This document shows, one piece after another, positions 52,926-60,875 of a stretch of 64,000 nucleotides of DNA. The notes under the pieces were generated by a model. That model was not told the origin of the DNA. It did not search any database and worked only from the letters and a program-made list of their open reading frames with translations. The first letter of the stretch is position 1, and each line of letters opens with the position of its first letter. The stretch is from Oscillospiraceae bacterium (lineage in GTDB: Bacteria; Bacillota; Clostridia; Oscillospirales; Oscillospiraceae): contig CAJTFK010000022.1 of NCBI GenBank assembly GCA_910575505.1, positions 1-64,000 of the forward strand, given 5' to 3'. The position numbers and the translations under genes were made by a program.

Positions 52926-53057
52926 GTGAAATCCGGTTTTATTCTGATGCCCTGCCGGAGGAGGCCTCTTTCCGGAATCAAGGGGATGTCCCCGATTTTC
53001 ATCGACGAGGCGTCCATATCTGACCCGGAGCAGGTTCAGCGTCTAATCATGCGATCA

Positions 53058-53090
53058 CCCGCCGGACGTGGCTCCGGCGGGTAACTTTTG
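53058..53090 (+). terminator. Terminator after the DUF cluster
   Basis: CCCGCCGGA pairs with TCCGGCGGG, followed by TAACTTTTG. It lies 130 bases after the DUF4261 stop. Confidence 0.55.
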
Positions 53091-53166
53091 TAAACGAAAT
53101 CCACAGGCACGGCTGGTGATTCAAAAAGCCGATGGCGATCAGGATGCGCCCCCTTTGCTGTAATAA

Positions 53167-53332
53167 GAACCTGTATTCACAGCCGGGGGATGCCGGATGG
53201 GCGAGGATGTTTCCTGTCAGACAAGAAAATTTTCCGCGGCAATCCTGAAGGGAAGGGCTGCAATGACCATCGACACGGTACGGCAGGAAAAAGCCCGTTC
53301 AGACAGCGATCAGCGATTGTGATTACGGGTTC
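53167..53332. mobile_element. MITE-like element, copy 3
   Basis: 166 bases bounded by GAACCTGTATTCACAG and GTGATTACGGGTTC. It shares internal blocks with copies 1 and 2 (GCCGGGGGATGCCGG, GGCGAGGAT, GACAAG). It lies downstream of the DUF cluster. Confidence 0.7.
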
Positions 53333-53766
53333 TGAAGGATACGGTCCGTCACACACAAAATGAACTGCAAATACTGCATCATATCTGCGCCGAAGTACTG
53401 GAGAAACGTATTCTGTCCTGAAAAAACGAGGCGGCAGGAAGGACTTTGCGGCGGCCAGAAATTCCGGCGCAGAGGGTATTACGCAGATACACCGGGCATG
53501 AATGCAGGATGAAGCCAGCATCAGATCAAGGTCCGGCTCAAAGAAGATAAGATAGGCGAACCGTTCACAATCCAACCGCCCCCCTTTTTACGGACAGCAT
53601 ACAGCGATCTTCGCAAAGCTGGCAGACCATACTCGTGCGTTTACGTGCCCGCGGGGAACAAAGGGCTGTGCTCATATAAGCAATCCCCCCAGTCAGGGGC
53701 TGCTTATTATAGCAGCCTTCATAATTGCTGCCAGCAGGCCGCCGGGGCAGGTCCCCGGCCGGCTTG
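53333..53766. other. Gene-poor stretch
   Basis: About 430 bases without a convincing gene. A minus-strand ORF spanning it also runs through the MITE-like copy and is rejected. A GC-rich hairpin CCGGGG/CCCCGG lies near 53737-53757 just before the inverted repeat-B copy. Confidence 0.35.
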
Positions 53767-53872
53767 TTTATTGCTTCCGACCTGAAAGGTTGAAAGTAAT
53801 CTGTGCCATGCTTTGCGGCTGCTGCCGTAAACGGCGGCGAGCAAAAACGGCTCAAATCATATCAGGAATTTT
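53767..53872 (-). repeat. Three-hairpin repeat (family B), copy 1, inverted
   Basis: Reads on the minus strand as TGATTTGAGCCG, TTTGCTCGCCGCCG, GCATGGCACA and TTACTTTCAACC, ending near GGTCGGAAGCAATAAAC. This is the same order as the copies at 61866 and 63731. The first hairpin is decayed. Confidence 0.65.
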
Positions 53873-53889
53873 GACGTTTGCTATAGTTC

Positions 53890-53918
53890 TTGCTTATTTG
53901 TACCGGACAAGATATAAT
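53890..53918 (+). promoter_or_regulatory. Strong orphan promoter
   Basis: TTGCTT, 17 bases, TATAAT. The next recognised gene starts 540 bases downstream, so it may drive a leader, a small RNA or a decayed gene. Confidence 0.65.
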
Positions 53919-54457
53919 AGTACGGAAATACAAAAACGGAACGGCGTATTGCAAAGCTCAATATCGGCTCCGCCGAGGGGACCGCCGCCTGGGGCCCGGA
54001 GACCTGCAAGGCCGCCCGGCCCACTTTGATGTGCGGAGGAAACGGAAATCAACCGGGACCGCCGGAAGCCGGAGCTGCCCTTTGACGGAACAGCGGTCAC
54101 GCTGTCCCGCCGCCTCAGCGGTTTGGAATTTGCGCCGCGGCAGCTGGCACAGGGGCGCAAGAGGCTCCGCACCGGAGATATGCTCCGCTCAGCGATTTAT
54201 GCTGATTTTACCGTATAGACGTTGACTGCGGAAAACCGCCCCGTTCCCCCGATCACGACCGCAAAAGGAAATCAGGAAAAGCGGCACGGCCAAGTGCCAG
54301 ACTGCTTCCGCGGACGGAGCGCACAGGCTGTTCCGGCAAAGACCTCCTGCGGCCAGCTTTGGACGGCTATACCCCGGCGGGGCCGGGGCATCATAACGGA
54401 ACGGGTTAAAACGTGTATTTTCACAAAACAAACATCTGTAAAAATGGAGGAACAGAC
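53919..54457. other. Possible decayed gene or long leader before the TlpA gene
   Basis: A 62-codon open stretch at 54030-54218 (in part EINRDRRKPELPFDGTAV, then LRTGDMLRSAIYADFTV) has coding-like composition but no start codon or ribosome site. I do not recognise it. The rest shows no gene. Confidence 0.35.
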
Positions 54458-55066
54458 ATGAGCAAACGACTCACCGTACTTTTGGGGCATCTGATGCTGA
54501 CAGCGGCTCTGCTGTGCGGCTGCGGCGGGGACAGCGGCGGCCCTGCCGTCGGAGCCGCGCCTGAAGCGGAACCGCCGGCCGTCACCGCTCCCGAAGGGGA
54601 ATCACAGGAAGCGCTGCCCTCGGAGGAAGAAGCCGCTCCCATTTACATCACCTTTGAGGGAACCGATCTGGAGGGAAACGCGGTTTCTCAGGAGGTTTTC
54701 GCCCAGTCCGGTCTCACCATGGTCAACGTGTGGGCCACCTACTGCAATCCCTGCCTGAGCGAGATGCCGGGACTGGGCGAGCTGGCGGCGGAATACGACC
54801 CGTCGGAGTTCCAGATCATCGGCGTCGTCAGCGACGTGCGGGAGGGAGAGGACCAGACGCCTGTGGAGGACCTGGTTCAGGAGACCGGGGCGGACTACCC
54901 CCACCTGCTGGCCAACGCCTCTCTGGATCAGGCGCTGCTGTCCAGCGTCAGCGGCGTACCGACCACCTTCTTCTTTGACGGAGAGGGGGCCTATCTGGGC
55001 GGCGTTGTCGGCGCCGCAGAAAAGTCGTATTGGGAGGAGCTCATTCATGGACTTCTGGAAGAATAA
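54458..55066 (+). CDS. TlpA-like thiol-disulfide oxidoreductase lipoprotein
   Basis: A 202-residue membrane-anchored thioredoxin-fold protein. The lipoprotein signal is LTAALLCGCGGDS. A Pro/Glu-rich linker is followed from residue 70 by the thioredoxin fold with active site WATYCNPC and the cis-Pro segment GVPTTFFFDGEG. Such proteins reduce or oxidise extracytoplasmic disulfides, receiving electrons from a membrane partner. The start is the ATG at 54458 with GGAGG. It overlaps the next gene by 20 bases and sits with a 4Fe-4S membrane protein. Confidence 0.87.
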   Translation: MSKRLTVLLGHLMLTAALLCGCGGDSGGPAVGAAPEAEPPAVTAPEGESQEALPSEEEAAPIYITFEGTDLEGNAVSQEVFAQSGLTMVNVWATYCNPCLSEMPGLGELAAEYDPSEFQIIGVVSDVREGEDQTPVEDLVQETGADYPHLLANASLDQALLSSVSGVPTTFFFDGEGAYLGGVVGAAEKSYWEELIHGLLEE

Positions 55067-55199
55067 CAGCCGGTATGCCTGGGCGGGAGGCGTTTTGGCC
55101 GGGGTCCTCCTTCTGGGGCTGGGCGCCGCCCGGGGGCAGTTTGCGGTGATCTGGAGAAAGGCAGTGATGATCTGCCTGGAGTGCATCGGGATTGGGTGA
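55047..55199 (+). CDS. CD1871A-family CXXC peptide
   Basis: A 50-residue single-pass membrane peptide: MDFWKNNSRYAWAGGVLAGV, a hydrophobic helix, then CLECIGIG with the CxxC at the C-terminus. This matches the CD1871A CXXC-motif family, which accompanies TlpA-like proteins and 4Fe-4S membrane proteins in clostridia. A role passing electrons between them is inference. It overlaps the TlpA stop and ends 3 bases before the ferredoxin-like gene. Confidence 0.8.
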   Translation: MDFWKNNSRYAWAGGVLAGVLLLGLGAARGQFAVIWRKAVMICLECIGIG

Positions 55200-55202
55200 G
55201 CG

Positions 55203-56069
55203 ATGAAGAAAATCCGGTTGACTGTGCAGCTGCTGTATACCGCCGTGACCAACGGGTACCTGTACGGCTTTCTGCGCGGAAACATCTACAAGGGCAGTCT
55301 GAAATACGCCTGCGTCCCCGGCCTCAACTGCTATTCCTGCCCCGGGGCCGTGGCATCCTGCCCCATCGGGGCGCTGCAGGCCCTGCTGAACCAGCGGGGC
55401 TTTCAGATCCCCTTCGCCGCCCTGGGCTTCTTCTTCCTGTTTGGCAGTGTGCTGGGCCGCTTTGTCTGCGGCTGGCTGTGTCCCTTCGGGCTGGTTCAGG
55501 ATCTTCTGCACAGAATTCCCCTGTTCAAAAAGAGAAAGCGCCTGCCCTTCCACCGCGTTCTGAAACACGGGAAATACGCGGTGCTGGTTCTTTTGGCAGG
55601 GTTCGGCTCCATGTTTTTGTTCGGGGGCTTCGTTAAAGTTCCGGCCTTCTGCAAATACCTCTGTCCCTCCGGCACCCTGCTGGGGGCCCTCCCCCTGCTG
55701 AGTGCCAACGGGGCGCTGCGGAGTCAGGCGGGGGGTCTGTTCCTCTGGAAGCTGGGGATTCTGCTTGCCATAGTCCTGCTGTCCGTTAAGGTCTTCCGGC
55801 CCTTCTGCCAGTATCTGTGCCCCCTGGGGGCCATTTACGGCTGGTTCAACCGGTTCAGCCTGGTGCAGATCCACTGGGAGCAGGAGCGGTGCGTCTCCTG
55901 CGGGGCCTGTGAGAGGGCCTGTCCCGCAGCGCTGTCCCTGCAGGAAATTTCCTGCTCCCCGGAGTGCATCCGCTGCGGGAAGTGCGCGGAGGCCTGTCCC
56001 CAGGCCTGCCTGCATTTTTGCGCCAGCAGGACGAAAACTGCAGGGAGTCAGTCAGACGATATTGAATGA
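55203..56069 (+). CDS. NapH/CcoG-like 4Fe-4S membrane protein
   Basis: A 288-residue membrane protein with about five helices. It carries CysPxx motifs after helices (GWLCPFGLVQDLL and YLCPLGAIYGWFN), as in NapH/CcoG/YccM electron-transfer proteins. The C-terminal double 4Fe-4S ferredoxin domain is CVSCGACERACPAA and CIRCGKCAEACPQAC. It probably carries electrons across or at the membrane to the CXXC peptide and the TlpA-like protein (inference from operon). Confidence 0.87.
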   Translation: MKKIRLTVQLLYTAVTNGYLYGFLRGNIYKGSLKYACVPGLNCYSCPGAVASCPIGALQALLNQRGFQIPFAALGFFFLFGSVLGRFVCGWLCPFGLVQDLLHRIPLFKKRKRLPFHRVLKHGKYAVLVLLAGFGSMFLFGGFVKVPAFCKYLCPSGTLLGALPLLSANGALRSQAGGLFLWKLGILLAIVLLSVKVFRPFCQYLCPLGAIYGWFNRFSLVQIHWEQERCVSCGACERACPAALSLQEISCSPECIRCGKCAEACPQACLHFCASRTKTAGSQSDDIE

Positions 56070-56507
56070 TCCGGGCCATGTCATCTATGGCTGTCCTGTA
56101 TTTCTGACAGTCGGTCAAATGTTCAGGCCGTATCTCTGCCTTATCATCAGGGGCGGTGCACAGCTTCACGCTGATCCGCTTTTGACGGACAGCAGGTATC
56201 CCATTCCGGTATCGTACAGAGGCAGGCGGCGGCAGCTTGTCTATTGGCCTCCCGGCCATCAGCCTTGTGGCGGCAGCGGAGCTGCCATCCGCTTTCTCCG
56301 CCGCCACACTGTCCGGCGCCCTGGCCTCCTTGACCGGCATCCCCGACGGACGGGCGTGCCCGGTTCCTGTTTCCACCTTGACTTTTTTTTGCTCCTATGG
56401 TACACTTTTGCAAACTGCTGGCCGGTGCCCCTCCATTGGACGGGACCTGCCGGTTCCTCTCAAAGCATCCAAAATCCACAAATTTTTCAGATTGGAGCGA
56501 TACCATT
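56070..56507. other. Gap before scfA
   Basis: About 440 bases. A minus-strand open stretch (AEIRPEHLTDCQKYRTAIDD and onward) looks protein-like but overlaps the end of the 4Fe-4S gene in the longer ORF and has no ribosome site. It may be debris and is not identified. The scfA promoter should lie within the AT-richer last 120 bases. Confidence 0.35.
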
Positions 56508-56648
56508 ATGAAGAGAATCAAGACTCTGAAAACCCGGAATCTCTGCGAAAGCGCCAAAAAGGGCGGCTGCGGCGAGTGCCAGACCTCCTGCCAGTCCGCC
56601 TGCAAAACCAGCTGCGGCGTCGCCAACCAGAAGTGCGAAAAGAAGTGA
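56508..56648 (+). CDS. scfA: SCIFF ranthipeptide precursor
   Basis: A 46-residue peptide. After the leader (MKRIKTLKTRNLCESAKKGG) come GECQTSCQSACKTSCGVANQ and a final Cys. The core carries six cysteines in a short span, matching SCIFF (six cysteines in forty-five residues). The maturase builds thioether bridges between these cysteines and other residues. It is the most conserved RiPP precursor of Clostridia; its physiological role is not settled. GGAGCGA precedes the ATG. Confidence 0.95.
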   Translation: MKRIKTLKTRNLCESAKKGGCGECQTSCQSACKTSCGVANQKCEKK

Positions 56649-56656
56649 GACGTCCG

Positions 56657-56686
56657 AAAACGCCGCCGCCTGGCGGCGTTTTTTCT
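56657..56686 (+). terminator. Attenuating terminator between scfA and scfB
   Basis: AACGCCGCC pairs with GGCGGCGTT, followed by TTTTTCT. It would give more precursor than maturase transcript. Confidence 0.8.
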
Positions 56687-56727
56687 CCGCCGGTTTTCCG
56701 CGCTCCCATCTGACAGGAGGTTTTCCC

Positions 56728-58113
56728 ATGGTACATCAATACAAGCTCAACGGCTTCAACATCGTTCTGGACACCTGCTCCGGAGGCGTCCATGTGGTGG
56801 ACGAGGTGGCCTATGACATCATTGCCCTTTTCCCCGATCACCCGCCGGAGGAAATCGTCTCCGCCCTGCTGGAGAAATACCGGGACCGGCCCGACGTCAC
56901 CGAAGCGGAGCTGCGGGAATGTCTGTCCGATGTGGAGGACCTGAAGGAGTCCGGCCAGCTCTTCGCCCCGGACGTCTTCGCAGATCTGGCCGGGACCTTT
57001 AAGGAGCGTTCCGGCGACGTGGTGAAAGCCCTGTGCCTCCATGTGGCCCACACCTGCAACCTCAACTGCTCCTACTGCTTCGCCAGTCAGGGCAGGTATC
57101 ACGGCGACCGGGCCCTTATGAGCTTCGAGACCGGCAAACGGGCTCTGGATTTTCTCATCGAGCACTCGGGAAGCCGGACCAATCTGGAGGTGGACTTCTT
57201 CGGCGGGGAACCCCTGATGAACTGGCAGGTGGTGAAGGACCTGGTGGCCTACGCCCGGACCCAGGAGGGCCCCCGGCGCAAGAAGTTCCGCTTTACCCTG
57301 ACCACCAACGGAATGCTGATTGACGGGGACGTGATTGACTTCGCCAACCGGGAAATGGACAATGTGGTGCTCTCTCTGGACGGCCGGAAGGAAATCCATG
57401 ACGCGCTCCGGGTGGATTACGCCGGAAACGGCAGCTATGAGCGCATTGTCCCCAGATTTCAGCAGCTGGTCAAGGCCAGAGGAGGAACCCGGTACTACAT
57501 GCGGGGCACCTTCACCCACCGGAACCCTGATTTTACAAAGGACCTGTTTCACATGGCGGACCTGGGCTTTACCGAGCTCTCCATGGAGCCGGTGGTCTGC
57601 GCCCCCGGCGACCCGGCGGCTCTGACAGCGGAGGACATCGAGATTGTCAAGGAGCAGTATGAGCTTCTGGCCAAGGAGATGCTGAAGCGGCACAGGGAGG
57701 GCCGGCCCATTACCTTCTATCACTATATGCTGGACCTGACCGGCGGCCCCTGCATCTACAAGCGTATTTCCGGTTGCGGCTCCGGCACCGAGTACATGGC
57801 CGTCACCCCCTGGGGGGACCTGTACCCCTGCCACCAGTTCGTCGGCGAGGAGGCGTACAGGCTGGGAGACGTCTGGAACGGCGTGGTCAATCCGGCCCTC
57901 CGGGAGGAGTTCCGGGCCTGCAACGCTTACGCCAGGCCGGACTGCGCCGGCTGCTGGGCCCGGATGTACTGCTCCGGCGGCTGCGCTGCCAATGCCTTCC
58001 ACGCCACAGGCTCCATCCGGGGCGTCTACGAGACGGGCTGCGAGCTGTTCCGCAAACGGATGGAGTGCGCCATTATGCTCCAGGCCGCTTTGGCGGAGGA
58101 AGACAGGGCATGA
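56728..58113 (+). CDS. scfB: SCIFF thioether maturase, radical SAM/SPASM
   Basis: A 461-residue radical SAM enzyme. The N-terminal 100 residues form the RiPP-recognition-like domain (YKLNGFNIVLDTCSGGVHVV). The radical SAM cluster motif is CNLNCSYC, followed by FFGGEPLMNW. The C-terminal SPASM region has CGSGTEYMAVTPWGDLYPC, then CAGCWARMYCSGGC, binding auxiliary 4Fe-4S clusters. It forms thioether cross-links in ScfA. Its stop overlaps the next gene's ATG (ATGA). Confidence 0.95.
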   Translation: MVHQYKLNGFNIVLDTCSGGVHVVDEVAYDIIALFPDHPPEEIVSALLEKYRDRPDVTEAELRECLSDVEDLKESGQLFAPDVFADLAGTFKERSGDVVKALCLHVAHTCNLNCSYCFASQGRYHGDRALMSFETGKRALDFLIEHSGSRTNLEVDFFGGEPLMNWQVVKDLVAYARTQEGPRRKKFRFTLTTNGMLIDGDVIDFANREMDNVVLSLDGRKEIHDALRVDYAGNGSYERIVPRFQQLVKARGGTRYYMRGTFTHRNPDFTKDLFHMADLGFTELSMEPVVCAPGDPAALTAEDIEIVKEQYELLAKEMLKRHREGRPITFYHYMLDLTGGPCIYKRISGCGSGTEYMAVTPWGDLYPCHQFVGEEAYRLGDVWNGVVNPALREEFRACNAYARPDCAGCWARMYCSGGCAANAFHATGSIRGVYETGCELFRKRMECAIMLQAALAEEDRA

Positions 58114-59735
58114 CCACTCCTATCGCGGACTTCCTGCGGGGATACCAGATCGAGGGCATGAGCCGCTTTCACATGCCGGGCCATAAGGGGACCGGCCCCC
58201 TGGGCTGTGAGGCCTGGGACATCACCGAGATCGACGGGGCGGATTCCCTTTACGAGGCATCGGGCATCATCGCCGAAAGCGAGGCAAACGCCGCCGCCCT
58301 CTTTGGCTCCGGAGCCACCTTCTATTCCACCGAGGGCTCCAGCCAGTGCGTCCGGGCCATGCTGTTCCTTGCCCTGCAAAACCGCCCGGCAGGCACGCCG
58401 CCGGTGGTCCTGGCCGCCCGGAACGTCCATAAATCCTTTGTCCACGCCGCCGCCCTGCTGGACTTTGAGCCGGTCTGGCTGTGGCCGGAGGAGGCGGCGA
58501 GGTCCCTCTGCGCCTGCCCTGTGACGGCGGAGGGCCTGGAGCGGGCCCTGTCCGCTCTGGCCGCACCTCCTGCCGCCGTCTATGTCACCAGCCCGGATTA
58601 TTTGGGCAATATGCTGGATATCGCTGCTCTGGCGGCAGTGTGTCACGCCCGGGGGACGGTGCTGCTGGCGGACAACGCCCACGGGGCCTATCTGCGGTTT
58701 CTGGAGTCCTCCCGGCATCCCATGGACCTGGGGGCGGACCTGTGCTGCGACTCCGCCCATAAAACCCTGCCGGTCCTCACGGGAGGGGCGTACCTGCATA
58801 TTTCTCAAACCGCTCCGGCGGCGCTCCGGGAGAACGCCAGGGCGGCCCTGTCCCTCTTCGGGTCCACCAGTCCGTCTTATCTGACGCTGGCGTCCCTGGA
58901 CCTGTGCAACGCCTATCTCGCCGGTGAGGGAAGGGAGCATATCCGGACCGCCGCCGGGAGGATGGCGGCACTGAAGAAGGACCTGCCCAAATGGGGCTGG
59001 AGCACGGTGGGGACAGAGCCGCTGAAGCTCACGCTGGATGCCGCCGCCTATGGCATGACGGGCGTTTCCGCGGCGGGATATCTTCAGGTGTGCAGTGTGG
59101 AGCCGGAGTACAAAGACCGGGACTATGTTGTGCTGATGGCCTCCGGGTCCACGGATGAAGAGGCGTTTCGATTCCTGGCGGAGGCCCTTCAAAATCCCAT
59201 GGCCTCCCGTCCTATCTCTCGCCCCGCCCTGCCGCCGGCGAAGGGGGAGCGAGTGCTGTCCGTGCGTGAGGCGCTCTTCGCCCCTCACGAGACTGTCCCG
59301 GCGGAGGAAAGCCTGGGCCGTATCTGCGGCGCGGCTACGGTGAGCTGTCCCCCGGCGGTTCCCATCGCCGTGCCCGGGGAGCGCATCGGCCCCGAGGCCC
59401 TGGCGCTGTTCCAATATTATAATGTGGAACGGGTGGATGTGGTTCGGGAGCAGCCGCCGCAAACGTGCTTAAAAACCGGAAAAGGTGACACACTATGTGC
59501 CGGGGTCCCGTTTCTTTGGGACGGGGCCGATTCTTTATTTGGTAGGAGGACGCCTATGAACGCCAGCGTCAATGAAAACTGCATCGGCTGCGGCCTGTGC
59601 GCCGGAACCTGTCCCGAGGTCTTCACTATGGGAGACGACGGCTTTGCCCACGGCGGCGAGGTGCCGGACGCCCAGATGGGACTGGCCCAGGAGGCCAGGG
59701 ACGGCTGTCCTGTCAGCGCCATTTCCATCGGCTGA
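58110..59735 (+). CDS. Orn/Lys/Arg decarboxylase-like PLP enzyme fused in frame to a ferredoxin
   Basis: A 541-codon frame. Residues 1-455 are a small Orn/Lys/Arg decarboxylase-family protein: FHMPGHKGTGPLG, EGSSQCVRAMLFLAL, VYVTSPDYLGNMLDI, LADNAHGAYLRF and DSAHKTLPVLTGGAYLH with the PLP-binding Lys. Where the family normally ends (YYNVERVDVVREQ) there is no stop; the frame runs through a hairpin and a ribosome site into MNASVNENCIGCGLCAGTCP, a complete small ferredoxin starting at 59556. The ferredoxin could be made separately from its own GTAGGAGG-ATG. The start overlaps scfB. Confidence 0.8.
   Translation: MTTPIADFLRGYQIEGMSRFHMPGHKGTGPLGCEAWDITEIDGADSLYEASGIIAESEANAAALFGSGATFYSTEGSSQCVRAMLFLALQNRPAGTPPVVLAARNVHKSFVHAAALLDFEPVWLWPEEAARSLCACPVTAEGLERALSALAAPPAAVYVTSPDYLGNMLDIAALAAVCHARGTVLLADNAHGAYLRFLESSRHPMDLGADLCCDSAHKTLPVLTGGAYLHISQTAPAALRENARAALSLFGSTSPSYLTLASLDLCNAYLAGEGREHIRTAAGRMAALKKDLPKWGWSTVGTEPLKLTLDAAAYGMTGVSAAGYLQVCSVEPEYKDRDYVVLMASGSTDEEAFRFLAEALQNPMASRPISRPALPPAKGERVLSVREALFAPHETVPAEESLGRICGAATVSCPPAVPIAVPGERIGPEALALFQYYNVERVDVVREQPPQTCLKTGKGDTLCAGVPFLWDGADSLFGRRTPMNASVNENCIGCGLCAGTCPEVFTMGDDGFAHGGEVPDAQMGLAQEARDGCPVSAISIG
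59556..59735 (+). CDS. Small ferredoxin (alternative internal start)
   Basis: A 59-residue ferredoxin with CIGCGLCAGTCPEVF and a late DGCPVSAISIG. This is the four-Cys arrangement of a single 4Fe-4S cluster protein. TAGGAGGACGCCT precedes the ATG, and a GC-rich hairpin lies about 30 bases upstream, so it looks like an independent gene that shares the frame with the decarboxylase. Confidence 0.75.
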   Translation: MNASVNENCIGCGLCAGTCPEVFTMGDDGFAHGGEVPDAQMGLAQEARDGCPVSAISIG

Positions 59736-59752
59736 ATCCCTTTTCTCCTGAA

Positions 59753-59796
59753 TGCGGCCTGCCGGAATCTCCTTTCGGCAGGCTGCCGCTGTTTTC
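59753..59796 (+). terminator. Terminator of the scf-decarboxylase-ferredoxin operon
   Basis: CGGCCTGCCGGA pairs with TCGGCAGGCTGCCG, followed by CTGTTTTCC. Confidence 0.7.
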
Positions 59797-59998
59797 CTGT
59801 ATCCGGCCGGAGGAACAAAGGGGCTGGCGGACGCTGCCGGCACAGGTTTTGAGCGCCCAACGCCTCCAAAATCCGGGGCCGGGACAGTTGTGAGTAAAAA
59901 TCTTTCGTAAAATTCCCCCGGAACCTCTTTACAGTCTCCTTGAAATCGAGTATACTATACGATAACGGCAAGAGCCGGGAAAGGAAGGTGATATTCGG

Positions 59999-60244
59999 AT
60001 GGACGATTTCACCAGGAAGTTCAGCCTAGCCAAGGAAAAGGACGAGGAGATTCATCAGATTCTCTCGTCAGTCTATCAGTCATTGGAGGAAAAGGGCTAT
60101 AATCCCATCAATCAGATTGTAGGCTACATTCTGTCCGAAGACCCCACGTATATCACCAACCACAACAATGCCCGGACTCTGATCCGCAAGATCGACCGTG
60201 ATGAGCTGCTTCAGGTTCTGGTGCGGAAATATCTGGCGCAGTGA
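59999..60244 (+). CDS. ireB: IreB-family regulatory phosphoprotein
   Basis: An 81-residue protein (DUF965). [20 protein letters not shown] and the ending [20 protein letters not shown] are diagnostic. In Enterococcus, IreB is phosphorylated by the PASTA kinase IreK and tunes cephalosporin resistance. AGGAAGGTG precedes the ATG. In many Firmicutes the gene sits next to ruvX; here it is alone. Confidence 0.93.
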   Translation: MDDFTRKFSLAKEKDEEIHQILSSVYQSLEEKGYNPINQIVGYILSEDPTYITNHNNARTLIRKIDRDELLQVLVRKYLAQ

Positions 60245-60289
60245 TATGAGTAACAAAAGTTACAGTCTGTAACCGTCATTTGCCTCCAT

Positions 60290-60348
60290 TCCCATGGAAG
60301 GGGACCAGCCGCCTGAGGGCGCGCCGGTTTCTCTCCATGGGATTTTTG
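60290..60348 (+). terminator. Terminator after ireB
   Basis: TCCCATGGA pairs with TCCATGGGA across a 34-base loop that itself pairs, followed by TTTTTGTTG. Confidence 0.7.
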
Positions 60349-60470
60349 TTGTTTATGACATAATCGCAGAAAAATGTCGATATTTTTCCATCAGTTTGAC
60401 CAATTTCAGATGTTGACAAATCGGAAAAAAGATGTTACAATTTGGTTACAATTTTACAAGGAGGGTTTTC

Positions 60471-60779
60471 ATGGCAGGAAACAAGAACACGAAAACAGAA
60501 GGTCTTGTCTATAAGGGGCATCCGCTCCGCCGTGCCGGCAACCTCATCTACTACGGTTCAATGGCTGATAAATATATCATCATGATGCAGATCCTGGAAA
60601 CCAAAAAGGAACAGGATCTGGACCTGGCCACCAAAGTCTCCATTCAGCTTCAGCTCACCGACCCGGATCTGAAATCCCGGGACCGCGTGATCAAGAAAAG
60701 CGAAAAGGCCAGCCTCTATTCCGCAATGGACATCGCCGCTGTCTGGCTGAGCCGGGCTTTGTCGGGGAAGGAGAAATAG
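60471..60779 (+). CDS. Conserved hypothetical protein
   Basis: A 102-residue basic cytoplasmic protein (GHPLRRAGNLIYYGSMADKY, IIMMQILETKKEQDLDLATK, then RDRVIKKSEKASLYSAMDIA). I recall closely similar proteins in many Oscillospiraceae but no assigned function. The start is the ATG at 60471 with AAGGAGGG at 5-base spacing; the frame opens upstream without a site. It lies between the ireB terminator and a wall hydrolase. Confidence 0.75.
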   Translation: MAGNKNTKTEGLVYKGHPLRRAGNLIYYGSMADKYIIMMQILETKKEQDLDLATKVSIQLQLTDPDLKSRDRVIKKSEKASLYSAMDIAAVWLSRALSGKEK

Positions 60780-60875
60780 GCTCCAAAACGGACCATGCCG
60801 CCTGACGGCGTCAGGCGGCACAAGCCGGATGCAAGTCCCCTCTCTCTACAAATGATCACGAAAGGAATCTTACTT

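Noticed and set aside
53177-53575. 132-codon minus-strand ORF
   Set aside because: Begins in unique DNA but runs through the MITE-like repeat, so most of it is repeat sequence.
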